64,000 nt of DNA from Agrobacterium vitis. Its GTDB lineage: Bacteria; Pseudomonadota; Alphaproteobacteria; Rhizobiales; Rhizobiaceae. The stretch lies in assembly GCF_013337045.2 (NCBI RefSeq), contig NZ_CP118260.1, positions 186,001-250,000 on the forward strand. The letters are read 5' to 3'. The notes under the pieces were generated by a model. The model was not told the origin of the DNA, ran no database searches, and saw only the letters and a program-made list of their open reading frames with translations. The translations under genes and the position numbers were made by a program. The first letter of the stretch is position 1, and every line of letters begins with the position of its first letter. Below, piece by piece: positions 49,701-58,662 of this stretch.

Positions 49701-52408
49701 CCTCGCCAGCTACGGTGACCATAACGGTTACGGCGCCAACCCTGGTCCTCTCGCCCTCGGCTGGCACCCTTGCAACAGGCACGGTTGGTGCGGCCTATAG
49801 CCAAACCGTTGCGGTATCCGGTGGCGCAGAGCCGTATGATTACGAATTCCTGTCGGGATCCCTGCCAGCCGGCCTGTCCATAACGTCAAGCGGTGGCGCC
49901 CCTGCCAGGGTTCTCTCCGGCACGCCGTCAGCTGCCGGAACGAGTAACTTCACGGTTAAAGTTACCGATGCATATGGTGCAACGGTCACGGCATCTTATT
50001 CCATTACCATCAATGCGGCAGCGCCAATCGCCAATGCGCTGTCGGCAACGGTGACGGCAAACTCTGCGGATAACGTCCTGGCTCCCTCTATCACGGGTGG
50101 TGCTGCGACGTCGGTTGCCATTGCCTCCTCGCCAAGCCATGGGGTTGCAACGGTATCCGGCACCAACTTTATCTATACGCCGACGGCTGGTTATTCCGGC
50201 TCCGACAGTTTTACCTACACCGCCACCAATGCCACGGGAACATCCTCGCCAGCTACGGTGACCATAGCGGTTACGGCCCCGACCTTCACCCTGTCACCAG
50301 CCTCAGGCACATTGACAGCAGCAACGGTGGGGACGGCCTATAGCGAGATAGTCACCGCTTCGGGTGGTACGTCACCCTATAGCTATGCCATCAGCGCCGG
50401 CACGCTTCCAACGGGCCTGACGTTGAACACGTCGACCGGCGTGATTTCCGGCACGCCGACGACCGCTGCCAATACCAGCTTCACCATTACCGCTACGGAT
50501 ACTAACGGTGCCACAGGCTCGGCAAGCTATTCGCTTACCGTCACGGAGCCGTCGGTTACGCTGAGCCTCTCTCCATCGTCAGGGGCTCTCACTACAGCAA
50601 CAGTGGGCACCTCCTATAGCCAGTCCGTGACGACAACCAGTGGTACCGCTCCTTATACCTATGCTGGAACCGGTCTGCCGGATGGTCTTGTCCTTGATAC
50701 GAGCACTGGAAGCATCAGCGGAACGCCGACGACGGCTGGAAGCTATGCTATCGCTGTGACGGTTACCGATAGCGCGTCACCCGCCAATCATGGTTCGGGC
50801 AATTATACGCTGACGGTGAACGCAGCCGCGTCCATCGCCTTCTCGCCAGCTGGTGGAGCGCTAAAAGAAGCCATGGCGGGCGAGGCTTATAGCCAGCAGA
50901 TATCGGCAACAGGGGGAACGGGCACGCTGATCTACAGCCTGGCCTCTGGAAGCCTGCCGAGAGGCATGGTGCTGAGTATCTCGACCGGTGCGCTCAATGG
51001 TCCGCTCGATGCGGGTACGGAAGGCGATTATTCCTTTGCCATCCAGGCCCGTGACAGCAATGGTGCGACTGGCTCGGCAAGCTATACAGTCAAAGTGACC
51101 ACGCGCGCAGTGACTGTGGCGGATCATGTGGTCGAGGTTCCCGCAGGCGCCACGCCGAATAACGTCTATCTCAACAAAGACGCCACCGGAGGCCCGTTTA
51201 CCGAGGCCGATATTGTCTCCGTCGAACCTCCCGAGGCCGGGACGGCGACCCTTATTCAAGGTGAGCTTGCAGCCGCCTCTTCAGCTTCGCCTGTCGGCTG
51301 GTATTTGAAATTCACCCCGAACCCCGCCTATTCAGGACAGGCCCGTATCAGCTATCGCCTTGCCAGTTCGCTTGGAAATTCTAACACGGGCACTGTCACC
51401 TACAACATCAACTATAATGCCGAGGAGGTCGCGACGGATATCGACAACCTCGTACACAGCTTCGTAGAGACCCGCCAAAACATGATCTCCTCCGCGATCA
51501 AGGTGCCAGGCCTGATGGAACGAGGCAGAATGGCCAGGGCGACGACCCCGGTGACAACCAGAATGTCTCCTTCCGCGCAGGGAATGACATTCGGCTTTTC
51601 CACCAGTCTCGCACAGATTGAGTCGGCCCGTGACAGTGCCGACGGTCTTGCCGGTGGCTATTCTTCGCCATTCAATATCTGGATTGATGGCGTCTTTTTG
51701 GCCCATAATGACAAGGACACCAATGGCAGCAAGTGGGGGAGCTTCGCCATGATCAACATGGGGGCCGACTATCTGCTGACCGACAAGGCGCTGCTGGGTC
51801 TTTCGTTTCACTACGACCGGATGACGGACCCGACGGATGAGGACGCCATGCTGACCGGCAATGGCTGGCTGGCTGGCCCCTATACCTCTTTCGAAGTAAG
51901 CAAAGGCCTGTTCTGGGATGCAAGCCTGCTTTATGGCGGGTCCTCAAACACCATCGATACTCAGTTCTGGGACGGTAATTTCGATACCCAGCGCTGGATG
52001 TTGGATACGTCCATCAAGGGAAAATGGTCTTTGGACGAAGCGACCGTGGTGACACCGAAGCTAAGAGCCGTTTATTTTTCCGAAACCGTCGACGATTACG
52101 CCGTGGAAAACAGCTCCGGCGACACGATCGATCTGGACGGGTTTACCTCGGAGCAGTTCAGGGTGAGCCTGGGGGCTGAAATCGCCCGTTCCTTTACACT
52201 TGCAAGCGGCTCCACCCTTACGCCGAAGCTTGGACTCACCACCGGCTTTGCGGGCCTCGACGGGTCGGGTGTATTTGGATCGGTTACGGCTGGCGCGTCA
52301 CTGCAAACCACCGAGGCCTGGGCAATCGAAGGCAGTCTTCTGTTCAACATTGAAGGTGAGGGTGAAAAATCAGTCGGTGCGAAGGTCGGATTGTCGCGGA
52401 AGTTTTGA
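46769..52408 (+). CDS. Giant Ig-module autotransporter adhesin
   Basis: Surface protein of 1,879 residues. A long signal peptide ends near residue 54 ('LSFATAANA'). A ~115-residue unique domain is followed by tandem modules of about 90 residues, by my reading: fibronectin III-like (starts near residues 179, 359, 539, 809), He_PIG putative Ig (near 269, 449, 719, 989, 1170, 1260, 1354) and cadherin/Big_9-like (near 629, 899, 1084, plus a diverged one near 1445). A helical linker (about 1550-1625) leads into a C-terminal beta-barrel of ~250 residues ('YSSPFNIWIDGVFLAHND') ending in 'GAKVGLSRKF', the barrel signature. It likely displays the Ig stalk on the surface by type V secretion, for adhesion; ligand unknown. 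No cysteines occur in the stalk. It is monocistronic. Confidence 0.9.
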   Translation: MQCGKSFRVTRFLASTKKVAWTWLKRSAGAVLRAFIGILTILITGLSFATAANAALSASCSQVNSDFSSPRYLTNTDNFSPDYQGLTAGEYISWSFSTTGTAAGGTSSAIVIYSDNYNNLLVNESNLGGNINKSGNFTATASVDNLQMILDVTQDSSASPSDYNTLTFSAACYASAPTVPGAPTIGTATPGNAQATVSFTAPASNGGAAITSYTVTASPGGATATGSASPITVTGLTNGTAYTFTVTATNSVGTGAASAATSSVTPTAPTFTFSPASGALTAATVGTAYSETITASGGTSPYTYAVTSGTLPAGLSLNTSTGEISGTPTTAGSASFTISATDANSATSSASYSLAVAAGLPGAPTIGTATAGNAQATVSFTAPASNGGAAITSYTVTASPGGATATGSASPITVTGLTNGTAYTFTVTATNSAGTGAASAATSAVTPTAPTFTFSPASGALTAATVGTAYSETVTASGGTSPYTYAVTSGTLPVGMSLNTSTGEISGTPTAAANTSFTITATDANSATGSASYSLAVAADLPDAPTIGTASAGDTQATVSFTAPASNGGAAITSYTVTASPGGATASGSASPITVTGLTNGTAYTFTVTATNSAGTGTASVASNSVTPSAVLQAPVANAVSETVAANSSANVITLNMTGGAASSVAIATPASHGTASASGTSITYTPTAGYSGSDSFTYTATNATGTSSPATVTITVTAPAFTLSPASGAMTAATVGTAYSETVTASGGTSPYTYAVTSGTLPAGMSLNTSTGEISGTPTAAANTSFTITATDANSATGSASYSLAVAADLPDAPTIGTASAGDTQATVSFTAPASNGGAAITSYTVTASPGGATASGSASPITVTGLTNGTAYTFTVTATNSAGTGTASVASNSVTPSAVLQAPVANAVSETVAANSSANVITLNITGGTASSVAVASAASHGTATASGTSITYMPTAGYSGSDSFTYTATNATGTSSPATVTITVTAPTLVLSPSAGTLATGTVGAAYSQTVAVSGGAEPYDYEFLSGSLPAGLSITSSGGAPARVLSGTPSAAGTSNFTVKVTDAYGATVTASYSITINAAAPIANALSATVTANSADNVLAPSITGGAATSVAIASSPSHGVATVSGTNFIYTPTAGYSGSDSFTYTATNATGTSSPATVTIAVTAPTFTLSPASGTLTAATVGTAYSEIVTASGGTSPYSYAISAGTLPTGLTLNTSTGVISGTPTTAANTSFTITATDTNGATGSASYSLTVTEPSVTLSLSPSSGALTTATVGTSYSQSVTTTSGTAPYTYAGTGLPDGLVLDTSTGSISGTPTTAGSYAIAVTVTDSASPANHGSGNYTLTVNAAASIAFSPAGGALKEAMAGEAYSQQISATGGTGTLIYSLASGSLPRGMVLSISTGALNGPLDAGTEGDYSFAIQARDSNGATGSASYTVKVTTRAVTVADHVVEVPAGATPNNVYLNKDATGGPFTEADIVSVEPPEAGTATLIQGELAAASSASPVGWYLKFTPNPAYSGQARISYRLASSLGNSNTGTVTYNINYNAEEVATDIDNLVHSFVETRQNMISSAIKVPGLMERGRMARATTPVTTRMSPSAQGMTFGFSTSLAQIESARDSADGLAGGYSSPFNIWIDGVFLAHNDKDTNGSKWGSFAMINMGADYLLTDKALLGLSFHYDRMTDPTDEDAMLTGNGWLAGPYTSFEVSKGLFWDASLLYGGSSNTIDTQFWDGNFDTQRWMLDTSIKGKWSLDEATVVTPKLRAVYFSETVDDYAVENSSGDTIDLDGFTSEQFRVSLGAEIARSFTLASGSTLTPKLGLTTGFAGLDGSGVFGSVTAGASLQTTEAWAIEGSLLFNIEGEGEKSVGAKVGLSRKF
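48151..49520 (+). repeat. 810-bp near-identical duplication inside autotransporter
   Basis: The segment 48151-48710 recurs at 48961-49520 with only a few base changes; the offset is 810 bp, exactly 270 codons or three 90-residue modules (He_PIG, FN3, Big_9 order). Identity fades in the cadherin-like module that follows each copy. Shorter near-identical blocks link the first two FN3 modules (about 47305 and 47845). This indicates recent in-frame unequal recombination. Confidence 0.85.
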
Positions 52409-52611
52409 CGATGGTCAGAGAAAAAAGTCCTGAGCAGAGCCGGGCTGCGTGACTGCGAGTCTCTGATGGTGATAAACGATTGCCTTCTTTTTCGAAGGGC
52501 CATGGAAAATGGTTCCAGTGCGGTTCTGTTAGTTTATTGGAGTACCGTCAGCGCTGGGCGGCGTTTTATCCAAAGTGTCTTACATGCTGAGACATCCTCG
52601 ACTTGAAGACA

Positions 52612-52693
52612 TTGAAAATATCTCAAATGTTTGCATGGCTTGAGATATTTTCAACGAGAATATGAAGGGTCATTTCCAATGAATCTTCGTATT
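52612..52693. repeat. Two-hairpin intergenic palindromic repeat, copy 2
   Basis: Stem 1 is a perfect 15-bp dyad: TTGAAAATATCTCAA (52612-52626) and TTGAGATATTTTCAA (52640-52654). Stem 2 pairs AATATGAAG (52659-52667) with CTTCGTATT (52685-52693), with one mismatch, around a TCATTTCCAATGA core. It abuts the stop codon of mnhG, at the 3' end of the antiporter operon. Same layout as 6491-6572. Confidence 0.7.
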
Positions 52694-53060
52694 ACTCCGC
52701 TTGAGACTTTGCGATCTGTTTGGGCGGCACATTTCCATTTCTCTCGACTCGGTCACGGTGAAGTGCTGCACGGGCCAGCATCATCAGCGTCACTGGTGTT
52801 GTGACCGTAACGAGAATGCCGATCAGAATTTCATGGATCGCCAGGCGCGACGATGCAATGGAAAAAAAGATCATCGATCCAAGCATGATCCCACCGACGC
52901 CCCAGCTGGTTCCAAGCGTTGGCGCGTGGATGCGCTCATAGAATGTTGGCAGTCGCAGGAATCCGATCGCGCCAATCAGTGCCAGCGTTGCGCCGACCAG
53001 CAGGAAAAAGGCAATGCAGATGGCGGCCCAGACCGGAATATCCGTTGCGGAATAGATCAT
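52692..53060 (-). CDS. mnhG: Cation/proton antiporter subunit G
   Basis: Small membrane subunit of 122 residues of a multisubunit Na+(K+)/H+ antiporter (Mrp/Mnh/Pha type). Three helices are predicted; 'GAIGFLRLPTFYERIHAPTL' is the family signature. The polar C-terminus 'ARAALHRDRVERNG' is cytoplasmic. It is the last gene of the operon and overlaps subunit F by 4 bp. Confidence 0.92.
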   Translation of the reverse strand: MIYSATDIPVWAAICIAFFLLVGATLALIGAIGFLRLPTFYERIHAPTLGTSWGVGGIMLGSMIFFSIASSRLAIHEILIGILVTVTTPVTLMMLARAALHRDRVERNGNVPPKQIAKSQAE

Positions 53061-53338
53061 TCGATCACCTCCCCACGCATCAGAAATTTACCCAGGGCAA
53101 CGGAGGCGACAAATCCCAACATGCCGATCACCAGCGCGGCTTCAAAATAAATCTCCCGGCCCGTGCCGACGCCAAAAGTGACCAAAAGCAGCATGGCATT
53201 GATGTAGAACGTGTCGAGGCCGATGATCCGGTCCTGGGCGCGGGGTCCGATGAACATCCGCACCGAAACGATGGCCATGGAGGCCACGAGCATCAATTGG
53301 GCGAGCGAGACAGCACTGAAGAGAATGATTGCGCTCAT
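53057..53338 (-). CDS. mnhF: Cation/proton antiporter subunit F
   Basis: Subunit of 93 residues with three membrane helices and the family segment 'RMFIGPRAQDRIIGLDTFYI'. It overlaps E and G by 4 bp each. Length is usual for MnhF/PhaF. Confidence 0.91.
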   Translation of the reverse strand: MSAIILFSAVSLAQLMLVASMAIVSVRMFIGPRAQDRIIGLDTFYINAMLLLVTFGVGTGREIYFEAALVIGMLGFVASVALGKFLMRGEVIE

Positions 53339-53811
53339 GCGAATATCTCCAATAGCAGTTTTTCGTAGCGGTTCTTGATCGTATCGCGCCAGACGGATTC
53401 GTTTTTGATATCAAGCACATGAAGAAGAACGGAATTGTCGTTGGAATCATATTCAAGCCAGGCCGAACCCGGTGTGCTTGTCAGGATCACCGCCAGCACG
53501 GCCAGTGCGAATTGGCTCTTGATTTCCAGCTGAATAATCACAAATCCCGGATCATGCTGCCGGGATCCGCTCCTGATGATGATGGCGGCCACGGCAATGT
53601 TCGACTTGGCGATATCGTAAAGGACGACAAGAAACAGCTTGGGCAGAAGATACCACTTTTTCAGGTGCGGCTTTTCAGGACGCAGCGATGCCATGGCCCA
53701 GCCTGCGAAGACAGCGACGAATATGCCCAGGATCAAATGGCCAAGCGTGAAACCATTGAGCACCAGCCACATGCCGACCAGCGACAGAGTGAGAACCGGA
53801 TAGGGCAACAT
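53335..53811 (-). CDS. mnhE: Cation/proton antiporter subunit E
   Basis: Subunit of 158 residues: two N-terminal helices and a cytoplasmic domain, with 'SNIAVAAIIIRSG' and 'ILTSTPGSAWLEYDSNDNSV' matching the family. The start shares one base with the stop of subunit D. It is required for assembly or activity of these antiporters in characterised members. Confidence 0.91.
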   Translation of the reverse strand: MLPYPVLTLSLVGMWLVLNGFTLGHLILGIFVAVFAGWAMASLRPEKPHLKKWYLLPKLFLVVLYDIAKSNIAVAAIIIRSGSRQHDPGFVIIQLEIKSQFALAVLAVILTSTPGSAWLEYDSNDNSVLLHVLDIKNESVWRDTIKNRYEKLLLEIFA

Positions 53812-55442
53812 TACTCGCTCTCCTTTCCGGCGCTGGGCTCGATTTTAAAGGCGGGAATTTGCGTCGCATTGCGGACTGCATCGATGTAATTTGCCGGCTT
53901 GCTCAAGGCGCGGATCGTCGTATCCATATAGTACATCGCCGGTCCGGCCTGGACGGTCAGGGCGAGCGTGAGCGCCAGCAAAAACATCACCGGCACGATC
54001 TCGATGACGAGGACACGCGGAACAGTGCCTTCGATAGAGCTCCAGAATGTGCGGATGCCAGCGCGTGTCATGGAAATCAGCGCGGCGATACCCGACAGGA
54101 TGACCAGCACGATCAGCGCCCAGATCGCTATGGTTGGCGGCGAACCGATGGCACCGGTGCCCATCATCGCCGACAGCATTGCGAATTTGGCGATGAAGCC
54201 TGATAGCGGCGGCAGGCCGGAGAGCAATATGCCGCAGGCAGCAAAGCAAATGCCAAGAATGGCCATGGTGCCGGGCATCGTGACGCCCTCTTCTTCATAG
54301 GGCGCCTGCTCATCCGCATCGCCATAGGCGTCCATCGTCACCGCAAGAACATTGGCGCCGGCATCCTGTCCCCGTTCGACAAGCTCGATCAGCATGAAGA
54401 ATGCGCTGATGGTCAGTGTCGAACTGACAAGATAAAGCAGAGCTCCAGATGAGACGGCCCCGTCATTGATGCCGACAACCATCAACAAGGTGCCTGAAGA
54501 CACCAGGACCGAAAACCCGGCCAGCCGCCCAAGAGCCTGGGAGGCGAGGACACCAATCGTCCCGAAAATAAGCGTTGCCATGCCGCCATAGAGCAGCACG
54601 CCCGCGCCAAAGCCCGCCGACGGGCCTTCTGCGAATAACAGCATGGTCAGCCGCAGGATGACATAGATCCCGAGCTTGCTCATGATGGCGAAAATGCCGG
54701 CCACAGGAGCCGATGCCGCACTATAAGCGGTCGGTAGCCAGAAGCAGAGCGGCCACATGCCAGCCTTGATGAGGAAGACGACACCCAATATGCCAGCGCC
54801 TGCCTCCATCAACATGCGACGGTCCGGCTCCATTTCGGGAATGCGGGCCGCAAGATCAGCCATGTTGAGGGTGCCAGCCGTGCCGTAAATCAAGCTGACG
54901 CCGATCAGGAACAGCAGGGCGGCCACCAGGTTGACTGCAATGTAATGCAGCCCCGCCTTGACCCGAAGCGGTCCAGACCCATGCAGCAGGAGACCATAGG
55001 ACGCGGCCAACATCACCTCAAAAAAAACGAAGAGATTGAAGAGGTCGCCGGTCAGGAAAGCTCCGTTGACGCCCATCAGCAGCAGTTGGAACATGCTGTG
55101 AAAATGTGCGCCAACCGCATGCCATCGGGCAAACGAAAACACCAGGGCCGGGATGGCGAGCAAAGCCGTCAGCAGCAGCATCAGGGCCGACAAACCATCC
55201 AGCACCAGCACGATGCCGAATGGCGCCGCCCAGTTGCCGACCAGATAGACATTCTCAAAACTGTTCGGCCCGCTCTCGATGCGAAACAGAATGATGGCTA
55301 TGGCTGCCAGCACGACCGCGGAGACAAGGCTGATCATCGACTTGGCCATCCTTCGGCGCTCATCGACGAGCAGAAGCACCGCACTGGCAACCAACGGCAC
55401 CAGCACAGGCGCAATGATCAGATGGTGGGCCCAACCATTCAT
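53811..55442 (-). CDS. mnhD: Cation/proton antiporter subunit D (NuoM/N-like)
   Basis: Proton-translocating-type subunit of 543 residues, homologous to NADH dehydrogenase subunits M/N, with about fourteen helices. 'MLAASYGLLLHG' and 'LIKAGMWPLCFWLPTAYSAA' carry the conserved glutamate region and the Lys/Trp-Pro-Leu motif. An acidic loop 'MDAYGDADEQAPYEEEG' sits about two thirds in. It overlaps C by 4 bp. Confidence 0.93.
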   Translation of the reverse strand: MNGWAHHLIIAPVLVPLVASAVLLLVDERRRMAKSMISLVSAVVLAAIAIILFRIESGPNSFENVYLVGNWAAPFGIVLVLDGLSALMLLLTALLAIPALVFSFARWHAVGAHFHSMFQLLLMGVNGAFLTGDLFNLFVFFEVMLAASYGLLLHGSGPLRVKAGLHYIAVNLVAALLFLIGVSLIYGTAGTLNMADLAARIPEMEPDRRMLMEAGAGILGVVFLIKAGMWPLCFWLPTAYSAASAPVAGIFAIMSKLGIYVILRLTMLLFAEGPSAGFGAGVLLYGGMATLIFGTIGVLASQALGRLAGFSVLVSSGTLLMVVGINDGAVSSGALLYLVSSTLTISAFFMLIELVERGQDAGANVLAVTMDAYGDADEQAPYEEEGVTMPGTMAILGICFAACGILLSGLPPLSGFIAKFAMLSAMMGTGAIGSPPTIAIWALIVLVILSGIAALISMTRAGIRTFWSSIEGTVPRVLVIEIVPVMFLLALTLALTVQAGPAMYYMDTTIRALSKPANYIDAVRNATQIPAFKIEPSAGKESE

Positions 55443-55777
55443 TTCGGTTCGTTCCTCCCATCGACATGGTCGCTTCCCGTCAGACCGCGCGAGGCCAGCA
55501 GCACCACCAGAAACAGGGCGGTCGTTGCAAAGCCGATGACGATTGCCGTCAGAACGAGCGCTTGCGGCACAGGGTCCGCCAGATGGCCAGCCCCGTCATC
55601 GCCAAGGATGGGTGGCACATTGGCCTTGACGCCACCGACACCGAAGATGAACAGGTTAACGGCATAGGACAGCAGCGAAAGTCCGACGATTACCTGATAG
55701 GTTCGAGGACGCAGGATGAGCCAGACGCCGCAGCCGGTCATGACGCCAATGGCGATCGATAGAACAAGCTCCATCAC
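55439..55777 (-). CDS. mnhC: Cation/proton antiporter subunit C (NuoK-like)
   Basis: Subunit of 112 residues, NuoK-like, three membrane helices; 'QVIVGLSLLSYAVNLFIFGV' and 'PQALVLTAIVIGFATTALFL' are family segments. It overlaps both neighbours by 4 bp. Confidence 0.93.
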   Translation of the reverse strand: MMELVLSIAIGVMTGCGVWLILRPRTYQVIVGLSLLSYAVNLFIFGVGGVKANVPPILGDDGAGHLADPVPQALVLTAIVIGFATTALFLVVLLASRGLTGSDHVDGRNEPK

Positions 55778-58662
55778 CCTTCCTCCGATTTCGAGGCGTC
55801 GATCGTGCGCAGACGATTGATGCGCAAGGACTGATGCGCGAGAGCGACGAGAATAAGAACCGTGGAGCCGACCACGAGGGCAAACACGCCGAGATCAAAC
55901 AGCAGCGCCGTTGCCGCCGGGATCTTTCCGATCAACGGTAGATCGATATAGCGGGAATGCGAGGTGAGGAACGGATATCCCAGCAACCAGGCGCCGATGC
56001 CGGTGGCGACGGCGGTCAACAGGCCAATACCCATCCAGCGCAGTGGCAGGATGCGGATGCGATCTTCCGCCCAGCGTGTGCCGCCCGCCAGATATTGCAG
56101 CAGAAACGCAATCGACAGCGTCAACCCGGCAGAAAAACCACCGCCCGGCAGGTCATGTCCACGCATGAACAGGTAGACCGACAACGTAACGATGACCGGA
56201 AACAGCCATTGCATGATGACCGAGGGGATCAGAAGATAGTCCCGAACCGTATCGCCCGCCGATCGTTCCGGCCGCTCCTCGTCGAAGCGATTTTGCGCCT
56301 GCTGCTGTTCCGGCATGCCCATACTGTCTTCGGCAGGGCGGAAGCGGCGCAAAAGCCCGTAGACCGTCAGCGCCACGACCCCGAGAACGGCGATCTCGCC
56401 CAGTGTATCGAAACCGCGGAAATCCACCAGTATGACATTGACCACATTGCGGCCACCGCCCTGCGAATAGGCGTTTTCCAGGAAATAGCTGGCGATGGCA
56501 TCGGGAACCGGCATGGTCATCACCGCATAGGCGGTAAACGACATGGCAATGCCGCAGAGAACCGCGAGGGCGAAATCCCGAAACCGGCGAAACCGTGCCC
56601 TCAAGGTCATGGTCTCGCCAAGTCCTTCGGACCGCTTGGGCAGCCAGCGCAGGCCGAGAAGGATGAGAACTGTGGTGACGATTTCGACCAACAATTGGGT
56701 GATGGCGAGATCGGGGGCCGAAAGCCAGACGAAGGTGAGGCAGACGATAAGACCGACACCACCGAGCATCACCAACGCCGCGAGACGATGATATTTCGCC
56801 AGGTAGGCGGTGCCGAGGGCAAGGCAGATGCCGATGGCCCAAAGGGCGGCAAACACGGGATCGGCGCCGGAATAGACAAGCGGGCGAACCTCGAAGCCTC
56901 TCAGATAAAGAGGCAGCATTCCCGCCGCAAAACCCACAGTTACCAGCCAGCGGAGTTGCGGCTGTAGCTTGCGGGTGCCGAGACGCCGTTCGGCCATGCG
57001 TGCCCAGTGCCAGGAGACTTCAACGATAACGCGCTCGAAAATGCGCTGGCCCTTGAATTTGTGAAAAAACGGCGGTCCGTCGTGGCAGCGGGCGAAGTAA
57101 TCCTTCAACAGGACATAGATCAGTCCGCCACCGACAAGTGCGATGATGCTCATCACCAGGGGCAGATTGATGCCATGCCAGATTGCCAGACTGTATTCCG
57201 GCGTATCGGCCCTGAGAACACTGACGACGGCGACATGAAGAAAGGGACCGATCGAGATTGCCGGGATGACGCCGACGATCAGGCAGACCAGCACGAGAAA
57301 CTCGACGGGAAACCGCATCCAACGTGGCGGCTCGTGCGGACGGGCAACCGGCAAGTCCTGAGGCGGCGGGCCAAAGAACACGGTATGGATGAACCGCAGG
57401 GAATAGGCGACGCTAAAGGCGCCAGCAAGCGTTGCGACATACGGCAGGATGGTATCCAGGATCGAATCCGCATGGGTTTCGACGGCTTCAGCAAAGAACA
57501 TTTCCTTGGACAGAAAGCCGTTGAGAAGCGGAACGCCAGCCATGGCCGCACTGGCGACGATGGCAAGCGTTGCGGTGAATGGCATGAAACGGAACAGGCC
57601 GCTCAGCCGCCGCATGTCGCGGGTTCCCGTTTCGTGATCGATGATCCCTGCCGCCATGAAGAGCGACGCCTTGAAGGTCGCATGGTTCAGCATATGGAAA
57701 ATGGCTGCCACCGTCGCCAATGGACTGCCAAGGCTGAGCAATGTCGTGATCAATCCGAGATGGCTGATGGTCGAATAGGCCAGCAGCCCTTTGAGATCCT
57801 GCTGGAACATCGCAAAATAAGCGCCGAGCAACAAGGTTGTGATCCCAGCCGCGCCGACGATCCAGAACCATTCATCGGTGCCTGATAGCACAGGCCAGAA
57901 ACGCACCAGCAGAAACACCCCGGCTTTGACCATGGTTGCCGAATGCAGAAAGGCCGAAACCGGGGTTGGAGCGGCCATGGCGTTTGGAAGCCAGAAATGA
58001 AACGGAAACTGGGCGCTTTTCGTCAGCGCGCCAAGCAATATGAACACCAAGGCGGGGACATAAAGAGAATGTTCGCGAATGACATTGCCGGAATCGAGAA
58101 TGGTGTCGAGATCATAGCTGCCGACGATATTGCCGAGCAGAATAAGGCCGATCAACAGGCAGAAACCGCCAATCCCGGTAATGGTCAGCGCCATTCGGGC
58201 GCCGTCGCGCGCATTGGGGTTGTTGTGCCAATAGCTGATCAGCAGGAATGAAAAGATACTTGTCAGTTCCCAGAACACCGACAGGAGGATGACATTTCCC
58301 GAAAGCACGATGCCAAGCATCGCGCCCATGAAGGCAAGCAGAAAGGAGAAGAACCGGGGAACAGGATCTTCTTCAGACATATAATAGCGGGCATAGAGCA
58401 CGACCAGAAAGCCGATGGCTGCGATCAGCATGGTGAAGATCCATGCCAGGCCATCCATCCGCAGCGTAAAATCCAGACCAAGCTGCGGCAGCCATGGCAT
58501 GTTGAACTTTACGACGCCGCCATCGGCGACCGCCGGATAGAGACTTGCCGTCAGCGCCAGCGAAATGAGCATGACAATAGCGGCCGAGCCTGCCGGAAGG
58601 CGGCGAGATGGCGTATTCAGCAAAAATACAGATAAGAGACTTCCGACGAACGGCAGAAGCAA
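55774..58662 (-). CDS. mnhAB: Fused cation/proton antiporter subunits A and B
   Basis: Large subunit of about 962 residues: NuoL-like MnhA (residues ~1-760, with 'FWELTSIFSFLLISYWHNNP' and 'LTKSAQFPFHFWLPNAMAAP') fused to MnhB (about 800-960, 'VTLSVYLFMRGHDLPGGGFS'). The A/B fusion is the usual form in rhizobia and many other proteobacteria. The operon A/B-C-D-E-F-G exchanges Na+ or K+ for protons and supports pH and salt tolerance. The start is odd: in this frame a TAA stop lies at 58705-58707 and only TTG 58662 (or CTG codons) are available, with no ribosome site, while AAAAGGAAATA-ATG (ATG 58705) is in another frame. Confidence 0.88.
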   Translation of the reverse strand: MLLPFVGSLLSVFLLNTPSRRLPAGSAAIVMLISLALTASLYPAVADGGVVKFNMPWLPQLGLDFTLRMDGLAWIFTMLIAAIGFLVVLYARYYMSEEDPVPRFFSFLLAFMGAMLGIVLSGNVILLSVFWELTSIFSFLLISYWHNNPNARDGARMALTITGIGGFCLLIGLILLGNIVGSYDLDTILDSGNVIREHSLYVPALVFILLGALTKSAQFPFHFWLPNAMAAPTPVSAFLHSATMVKAGVFLLVRFWPVLSGTDEWFWIVGAAGITTLLLGAYFAMFQQDLKGLLAYSTISHLGLITTLLSLGSPLATVAAIFHMLNHATFKASLFMAAGIIDHETGTRDMRRLSGLFRFMPFTATLAIVASAAMAGVPLLNGFLSKEMFFAEAVETHADSILDTILPYVATLAGAFSVAYSLRFIHTVFFGPPPQDLPVARPHEPPRWMRFPVEFLVLVCLIVGVIPAISIGPFLHVAVVSVLRADTPEYSLAIWHGINLPLVMSIIALVGGGLIYVLLKDYFARCHDGPPFFHKFKGQRIFERVIVEVSWHWARMAERRLGTRKLQPQLRWLVTVGFAAGMLPLYLRGFEVRPLVYSGADPVFAALWAIGICLALGTAYLAKYHRLAALVMLGGVGLIVCLTFVWLSAPDLAITQLLVEIVTTVLILLGLRWLPKRSEGLGETMTLRARFRRFRDFALAVLCGIAMSFTAYAVMTMPVPDAIASYFLENAYSQGGGRNVVNVILVDFRGFDTLGEIAVLGVVALTVYGLLRRFRPAEDSMGMPEQQQAQNRFDEERPERSAGDTVRDYLLIPSVIMQWLFPVIVTLSVYLFMRGHDLPGGGFSAGLTLSIAFLLQYLAGGTRWAEDRIRILPLRWMGIGLLTAVATGIGAWLLGYPFLTSHSRYIDLPLIGKIPAATALLFDLGVFALVVGSTVLILVALAHQSLRINRLRTIDASKSEEG

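Noticed and set aside
47305..51100. Regular direct repeats considered as a CRISPR or satellite array
   Set aside because: The repeats are one open frame of ~270-bp protein modules with no spacer pattern; they encode Ig-like domains.
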